This document shows positions 59,748-64,000 of a stretch of 64,000 bases of DNA, piece by piece. Position numbers and translations under genes: made by a program. Numbering within the stretch: position 1 is the first letter of the stretch; every line of letters begins with the position of its first letter. The DNA comes from Lachnospiraceae bacterium. Lineage in GTDB: Bacteria > Bacillota > Clostridia > Lachnospirales > Lachnospiraceae. The stretch spans positions 35,304-99,303 of the forward strand of contig JAFTKW010000005.1 of the NCBI GenBank assembly GCA_017453065.1, read 5' to 3'. Under the pieces are notes generated by a model. The model did not search any database. It was not told where the DNA came from and saw only the letters and a program-made list of their open reading frames with translations.

Positions 59748-60956
59748 TTACATCCAATAGGTGACGCCTTGACAGAGCTGTGTGAAGAAATACAGTCCGC
59801 AGTAGCACTGATAAAGGAAGATACAAGTAGCAAGTCCAAGGAAACTATAACGAAGGACTTTGTTTACAAAGATTCCTTTTGGCTCTTTATAGACTTGGAT
59901 GAGTTTGATGACACTGTAAACCATGATGAGGAAAATGCCAAAGGCATAGCCCCAGTTAAAGTTGGCATCGCGGGATCTTGCCCCGTCTTCAGCCAAGAAC
60001 ACATATTGGAACAGTCCCATACCCCAAACGATATAGACGAAACGATACCATTTGTCAGTCAAAAACTCTTTCCACAAAATTACCGCTACAAAGATAGGGA
60101 AAGCCACGGAAAGTAGCAAGGAAACCTTTGGGTGAGTGCCGTGTAGAGACATGGTGTGAGCATAGGCGAAGATGATGCCGTTGCCTGTATCCTCTCCAAA
60201 CAAAACTGCGTTTTGCCACAGAACCACCAATAGGGAAGGAATCACAGTTAGTCCAAAGATAAAAATCTTGCCAAACTTTACTTTTTGGAACAAATCTACC
60301 AGCAGATAAATAGCCATAGCTGGTGCAAATACCAAGATAAAACTTGGTTTCACGGCATTGACCAGGATAAAGAGAAGTGCCATCAAAAGCCAATCCTTGA
60401 TAGAAAGTCCATCTTTGTACTTTGGCTCCAATTTCAGATATACCAAAAAGACGATGGCACCTAGGAGTTTCATGCAGGTATAGGTGGAATTGTGCCAAGC
60501 ACTGGCAGATTGCCAGCCAATATACCAACGATAGTATGCCCATTCTAAATGGAATGGCATTACCACATTGGAAAGAAAGGCCGCTACAATCAGGAAGGCT
60601 TCATTTACTTTTGGAAGTCCGCATTTGCTACAAAGTTCCTGCATCAGCTTGTAGGTGACAAAGATGGTAGCAATCGTAACCATGCCCAGAAAAATGGCAG
60701 TTAGTGCATTCCCAAAAGGAGTGGAGAAGAACAGTCGATACAAGATGCCTGTCAAACTGTATGCCCAGCCATCTTCCACTGCCATGCTGATGTGGTAAGG
60801 CAGATCAGATTCGTATGGCATGCCATCCACATGGAAAGTTTGCTTGTAGTGCAAAAAGATACAAAAGCCACCATAGATTAGAATCAGGGCCCACAGGATA
60901 TATTTTAAAAGATGCTGTTTGTTTAACGAAGTTTTGCTCATAGTAGTCTCGGTCAT
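59748..60956 (-). CDS. Polytopic membrane protein, unknown function (402 aa)
   Basis: A 402-residue protein with about ten membrane helices. There is a first extracytoplasmic loop (FHVDGMPYESDLPYHISM) with acidic residues and a second with MPFHLEWAYYRWYIGWQSAS. The layout, with an acidic first loop, resembles GT-C type glycosyltransferases or polysaccharide polymerases, but no family motif is certain. It is the first gene of the minus-strand operon with Nudix and DUF2971. The ribosome site before the start is weak. Confidence 0.7.
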   Translation of the reverse strand: MTETTMSKTSLNKQHLLKYILWALILIYGGFCIFLHYKQTFHVDGMPYESDLPYHISMAVEDGWAYSLTGILYRLFFSTPFGNALTAIFLGMVTIATIFVTYKLMQELCSKCGLPKVNEAFLIVAAFLSNVVMPFHLEWAYYRWYIGWQSASAWHNSTYTCMKLLGAIVFLVYLKLEPKYKDGLSIKDWLLMALLFILVNAVKPSFILVFAPAMAIYLLVDLFQKVKFGKIFIFGLTVIPSLLVVLWQNAVLFGEDTGNGIIFAYAHTMSLHGTHPKVSLLLSVAFPIFVAVILWKEFLTDKWYRFVYIVWGMGLFQYVFLAEDGARSRDANFNWGYAFGIFLIMVYSVIKLIQVYKEPKGIFVNKVLRYSFLGLATCIFLYQCYCGLYFFTQLCQGVTYWM

Positions 60957-61107
60957 AGTTCAATTAGATTCCTTTACTTGGATTTAATTGTGCATGATTT
61001 TGTATGCAAATTGTTTCAAGGTCCTGCCTGGCAAAAAACAAATGCTTATCTATGAAATATAGTACCACGAAAACGTAGATTTAGACAAGGTTAGATGGCA
61101 ACAGTAA

Positions 61108-61136
61108 TTGAGGTAATTCTATGGGTATGGTACAAT
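61108..61136 (+). promoter_or_regulatory. Promoter of the msrC operon
   Basis: TTGAGG (61108-61113) and TACAAT (61131-61136) with exactly 17-base spacing, 52 bases before the start. The rest of the 230-base gap to the divergent gene shows nothing else. Confidence 0.65.
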
Positions 61137-61188
61137 AAATATAATTGTGAAATACAATGGATAAAATTAGCAAAACATGGAGGATATT

Positions 61189-61671
61189 ATGTCAGCAATC
61201 GAATATACCTATTCTAAAGATAAAGAAAAAATGTACAAAGAAGTAGCTACGCATTTGACTGGCTTGTTAGATGGGGTTCCTTATCTGATTGCCAATCTGG
61301 CCAATGCTTCAGCACTGCTAAATCAGGCGCTTAAGGAAATCAACTGGGTTGGTTTTTACTTGATGCAGGACGGACAGCTGGTATTAGGACCATTTCAGGG
61401 AAAGACAGCTTGTGTGGAAATCAAGGTTGGTAGAGGCGTTTGCGGCACAGCCGTTGCCAAGGATGAAGTGATGCTTGTGAAGGATGTACATGAGTTTCCA
61501 GGTCATATCGCATGCGACGCGGCATCTGCATCTGAAATCGTTCTTCCAATCCACAAGGATGGAGAGATTATAGGGGTGCTGGATATCGACAGTCCTGTGG
61601 TGGGACGATTCGATGAGATAGACAAAGCGGGACTTATGAAAGTAGTAGAAATCCTAGAGAAAGCACTTTAG
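61189..61671 (+). CDS. msrC: Free methionine-(R)-sulfoxide reductase (GAF-domain)
   Basis: A 160-residue single GAF-domain enzyme that reduces free methionine-R-sulfoxide in the cytoplasm. The three family cysteines are at 75 (GKTACVEI), 85 (GRGVCGTA) and 109 (HIACDA), spaced 10 and 24 residues apart exactly as in the E. coli and yeast enzymes. WVGFYLM and GVLDIDSP are also conserved. I chose ATG 61189 because GGAGGA precedes it; ATG 61177 overlaps that site. It heads an operon with a TIM-barrel isomerase-like gene. Confidence 0.93.
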   Translation: MSAIEYTYSKDKEKMYKEVATHLTGLLDGVPYLIANLANASALLNQALKEINWVGFYLMQDGQLVLGPFQGKTACVEIKVGRGVCGTAVAKDEVMLVKDVHEFPGHIACDAASASEIVLPIHKDGEIIGVLDIDSPVVGRFDEIDKAGLMKVVEILEKAL

Positions 61672-61689
61672 TGCCATAGGAGGTATGGG

Positions 61690-62556
61690 ATGAGATTAGG
61701 CGGTTATGTTTTTTACAATGGAACAGATCCAGAGCAGTATGCACTTGCCCATGTGGCAAAGGGCTTTGGGGCGGCAGTATGCCCGCACTGGGTATCGCTG
61801 GAAAAGCCAGCAGAGCTTAAGGCCTTTAAGGATGCCATGAAAAAGCATGATGTGACCATTGCAGAAGTGGGCGCATGGTGCAACCCGATGCACCCAGATA
61901 AGGTGGAGGCAGAGAGCAAGATTCAATATATGATTGAAAGACTGAAACTGGCAGAAGAACTGCAGGCCTGCACTTGTGTCAATATCCTGGGAAGTAAATC
62001 TAGAGAATATTGGGATGGCCCGTGTATGGAGGGCTATAGCCAAGCCTTTTTCGATGAGGCGGTTGAGATTAGCCAAAGAGTGGTAGACGCAGTAAAGCCA
62101 GAGCATACCAAACTTTCTTTTGAGATGATGCCTTTTTATTTCTTGGATGGTCCTGAAGCTTACCTTGAGTTCTTAAAGGCGGTTGATCGTAAGGCGACAG
62201 GCGTGCATTTGGATATTTGCAATACCATGAATCAGCCTGCCAGATTTTGTGACAACACAAGCTTTATCAGGCATACCTTTGACCTGTTAAGGGAACATAT
62301 CATTACGCTTCATCTAAAGGATATTAGGTTGATTCCAAATTGGGCCACCTGTGGGTTTGAAGAAGTGTTGGTGGGAACCGGTGGAATTGATTATGTGACT
62401 TTGATGGACGAGATAGCAAAGCTTCCTGAGGAAGTCCCAGCTATGCTGGAGCATTTGCAGACGGAGGCGGAGTATGACCAGGCCAGTGCGGCAACCATAG
62501 CTTTTGCCAAGCAGGCGGGCCTTAAGCAGGAAGGTATGAAGTGGGTGAGAAGATGA
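61690..62556 (+). CDS. Sugar phosphate isomerase/epimerase-like TIM-barrel protein
   Basis: A 288-residue member of the xylose isomerase-like/AP endonuclease 2 superfamily. Family sections include KHDVTIAEVGAWCNPMHPD, CTCVNILGSKSREYW, KLSFEMMPFYFLDGPEAYLE (metal Glu), GVHLDICNTMNQP (metal His/Asp) and ITLHLKDIRLIP (metal His). Such enzymes isomerise or epimerise sugars or inositol compounds with a divalent metal. The exact substrate is unknown. It begins 18 bases after msrC and overlaps the next small gene by four bases. Confidence 0.87.
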   Translation: MRLGGYVFYNGTDPEQYALAHVAKGFGAAVCPHWVSLEKPAELKAFKDAMKKHDVTIAEVGAWCNPMHPDKVEAESKIQYMIERLKLAEELQACTCVNILGSKSREYWDGPCMEGYSQAFFDEAVEISQRVVDAVKPEHTKLSFEMMPFYFLDGPEAYLEFLKAVDRKATGVHLDICNTMNQPARFCDNTSFIRHTFDLLREHIITLHLKDIRLIPNWATCGFEEVLVGTGGIDYVTLMDEIAKLPEEVPAMLEHLQTEAEYDQASAATIAFAKQAGLKQEGMKWVRR

Positions 62557-62846
62557 ATCTTGTAAATGTGGATATACCGACAAAGGAAGAGGACAAGCTG
62601 CTTGACATGGAAATGGACATGGCGGTATCACCGGTGTGTGTGAAAGATGGAAAACAGTATGCCTTTGTCACCTTTACCTCTGGTGAGAAGATGGCAGAGG
62701 GCAGGATTCCAGAGTGCGTGCTGGTGGCAAACAAGGGCTTTAGCGAAGAGGAAGCAGTGCTACTTGAAACCTATATGAAGAGGGAACTGACGAAACTGAA
62801 AAAGATGGCATCCAGCGTCAATGTGTTGGGGGCGTTTATGAAATAA
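62553..62846 (+). CDS. Small conserved-looking protein (97 aa)
   Basis: A 97-residue soluble protein that I do not recognise, starting at ATG 62553 inside the stop of the isomerase-like gene (ATGA), which implies coupling. The N-terminal part is acidic (PTKEEDKLLDMEMDMAVSP); a beta-like section (QYAFVTFTSGEKMAEGRIP) and a helix (EEEAVLLETYMKRELTKLKK) follow. Fits a small alpha/beta domain. Confidence 0.72.
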   Translation: MNLVNVDIPTKEEDKLLDMEMDMAVSPVCVKDGKQYAFVTFTSGEKMAEGRIPECVLVANKGFSEEEAVLLETYMKRELTKLKKMASSVNVLGAFMK

Positions 62847-62871
62847 GGCATGTAAGCGAGAGGAGAAGCGC

Positions 62872-63792
62872 ATGATAGAACCTTTAAAGGTAACCAGACA
62901 GAAGTTCCCAAAGAGTACAGTAACAGTACAGGGAATGAAGGTACTAAAGTTGAAGCCTGACAACTATGAACTTTATTATCACAGTGATGTGAAGTATGTA
63001 GAGAGGCCAGAGAGAGACCTTTATTTACAGATTATAGAGCCTATTGGCGGAGAAAGATTGCCAATGGTGGTGTTTGTGCCAGGTTCTGCTTTTTATAAGC
63101 AGGATGTAAAGGGAAGAGTGGCGCAGCTTTCTATGCTTGCCATGAGAGGCTATGTTGTAGCCCTTCTGGAGTACAGAGGCTCTGAGGATGCAGCGTTTCC
63201 AGGATTTGTGCTGGATGCCAAGGCGGGAGTCTTGTATATGAAAGAGCATGCAGAGAGGTATCACGGAGACCCTAATAAGATGTTTGTCATGGGAGATTCC
63301 TCGGGTGGATACACTGCGCTTATGACAGGACTTACCTTGGGAGTGGATAGTTTGGAAGATGAGATTAGCAGGGGCAAGGATTACTCTGTAAAGGGCGTTA
63401 TCGATTTTTATGGTCCTACAGACTTTACAACCATGAACGAGGAACCATCTATACAGGATCACCGTGTGCCAGAGTCACCAGAGGGATGCGCTATTGGCAA
63501 GAACCATGTGATAGAGCGAAGAGATTTGTCTGAGCCGACTATTATCAAGAACTATGTAGCGGATGGACGTAAGTTGCCACCAGTTATTATGTTTCATGGA
63601 AGCAACGATGAATTAGTGCCTTTCGGTCAAAGCTGTCAATTGTATGAGGCGCTCGTGGCAAATGGTCATGAGGCAAGCCTTTATCAGATGGAAGGGGCGC
63701 ATCACGGGGAAAGAGAGTTTTGGTCTTCGGCGATGCTGGATATGTTGGAAGAGTTTATGAAGCAAGCGATGAATAAAGCTAGCAATGATTGA
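62872..63792 (+). CDS. Alpha/beta-hydrolase (esterase, BD-FAE/acetyl-esterase-like)
   Basis: A 306-residue cytoplasmic alpha/beta-hydrolase. LPMVVFVPGSAFYKQDVKG is the oxyanion region, the nucleophile Ser is in FVMGDSSGGYTA (GDSSGG), the acid in FHGSNDELVPF and the catalytic His in MEGAHHG. The pattern is that of small-molecule or carbohydrate acetyl esterases. As the last gene of the operon with a sugar isomerase-like protein it may deacylate a sugar. AGAGGAGA precedes ATG 62872. Confidence 0.9.
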   Translation: MIEPLKVTRQKFPKSTVTVQGMKVLKLKPDNYELYYHSDVKYVERPERDLYLQIIEPIGGERLPMVVFVPGSAFYKQDVKGRVAQLSMLAMRGYVVALLEYRGSEDAAFPGFVLDAKAGVLYMKEHAERYHGDPNKMFVMGDSSGGYTALMTGLTLGVDSLEDEISRGKDYSVKGVIDFYGPTDFTTMNEEPSIQDHRVPESPEGCAIGKNHVIERRDLSEPTIIKNYVADGRKLPPVIMFHGSNDELVPFGQSCQLYEALVANGHEASLYQMEGAHHGEREFWSSAMLDMLEEFMKQAMNKASND

Positions 63793-63824
63793 TTAGTAAA
63801 AAGAAATAGATTTCAGTATGATAA

Positions 63825-63858
63825 AAAAGGCTAGATACCGTAGAGTATCTGGCCTTTT
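63825..63858 (+). terminator. Rho-independent terminator of the msrC operon
   Basis: Stem AAAAGGCTAGATAC (63825-63838) / GTATCTGGCCTTTT (63845-63858, G-U pair), loop CGTAGA. It is followed by two further small hairpins. Confidence 0.9.
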
Positions 63859-63898
63859 ATTGGTTTGAGAACCAATAAAACCACCTGCTATGCAGGTG
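63859..63898 (+). other. Two small hairpins behind the terminator
   Basis: ATTGGTT/AACCAAT (63859-63876, TGAG loop) and CACCTGC/GCAGGTG (63882-63898, loop TAT). No T tract follows; they lie upstream of the next promoter. Confidence 0.55.
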
Positions 63899-63917
63899 TG
63901 TTCCCAGATGGCTTTAG

Positions 63918-63946
63918 CTTCAAGAAAAAACCTCCTGTAGTATAAT
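63918..63946 (+). promoter_or_regulatory. Promoter of the gene at the window end
   Basis: A perfect TATAAT at 63941-63946. The -35 at 17-base spacing is weak (CTTCAA, 63918-63923). Confidence 0.5.
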
Positions 63947-63996
63947 GAGTGCAGGTTCGCCAACCGCACGAGATTATACAAAGGAGGTTATCCAAA

Positions 63997-64000
63997 ATGG
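63997..64000 (+). CDS. Start of a gene cut by the window edge
   Basis: ATG at 63997-63999 follows a strong AAAGGAGG (63980-63987) and a promoter with TATAAT. Only the start codon is visible, so the product cannot be named. Confidence 0.6.

Noticed and set aside
58203-60956. Defence island around the DUF2971 gene
   Set aside because: DUF2971 can occur in defence regions, but no restriction, toxin-antitoxin, nuclease or phage genes are present and the neighbours are ordinary enzymes.
1-64000. Insertion sequences, prophage or integrative element
   Set aside because: No transposase, integrase, phage structural or conjugation gene and no long terminal inverted repeats were found on either strand.

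Overview
The window looks like part of the chromosome of an anaerobic, fibre-degrading Firmicute of the Lachnospiraceae type (Butyrivibrio/Roseburia/Eubacterium-like). The reasons are strong AGGAGG-type ribosome binding sites, TTGACA/TATAAT-type promoters, compact hairpin terminators with T tracts, a moderate to low G+C content by eye, LacI and YesMN regulators beside sugar ABC importers, several plant-polysaccharide enzymes, a single-chain PurL, and a dgt-dnaG-rpoD-trmK housekeeping run. No phage, transposon or CRISPR array was seen.

Positions 1-20000 are carbohydrate islands. A YesM/YesN-like two-component pair (first gene cut by the window edge), tRNA-Trp and a CarD-like RNA-polymerase-binding protein are followed by a LacI regulator and an operon. 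The operon encodes a sugar-binding lipoprotein, two MalF/MalG-like permeases, an unrecognised 617-residue protein, a 71-residue zinc-ribbon protein and an intracellular GH53 endo-beta-1,4-galactanase. This order parallels the ganSPQAB galactan operon of Bacillus, with the unknown protein where the GH42 beta-galactosidase GanA would be. A second LacI gene diverges from a maltodextrin/starch operon: malQ, binding lipoprotein, two permeases and a lipoprotein GH13 alpha-amylase. TTGCGCAA octamers lie in the control regions of both islands. Neither island has its own ATPase.

Positions 20000-36900 are mostly housekeeping: a 761-residue cNMP-fold protein of unknown role, a TetR regulator, PurL, a condensation-fold acyltransferase-like protein coupled to a zinc-ribbon membrane protein, dgt-dnaG-rpoD, trmK, a TGS-uridine kinase-like protein and RNase P RNA. 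Directly after rnpB lies an AT-richer pair (CrtC/AttH-like lipocalin protein and membrane-tethered trypsin-like protease).

Positions 38800-42800 form a metal-homeostasis operon: a CobW/ZNG-type GTPase with a very large His/Cys repeat, a second P-loop protein fused to a DUF1980-like domain, a ZIP transporter and an S4 RNA-binding protein. A structured, gene-free stretch of about 180 bases then precedes a secreted, membrane-anchored GH10 xylanase on the other strand.

Positions 45000-64000 hold a small exported protein, a 47-residue membrane peptide, PPi-type phosphofructokinase, a MATE exporter, an FMN-dependent oxidoreductase, MgtE, and an operon joining a CDP-alcohol phosphatidyltransferase to a UgpC/MsmK-like ATPase, two permeases and a binding protein anchored at both ends. 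A lipoprotein, a three-gene minus-strand operon (membrane protein, Nudix, DUF2971) and a four-gene operon (free methionine sulfoxide reductase, sugar isomerase-like TIM barrel, small unknown protein, alpha/beta-hydrolase) follow. The last bases are the start of another gene. The best candidates for something undescribed are the 617-residue protein in the galactan operon, the metal-chaperone module, the CDP-alcohol/ABC operon and the structured region at 42818-42999.
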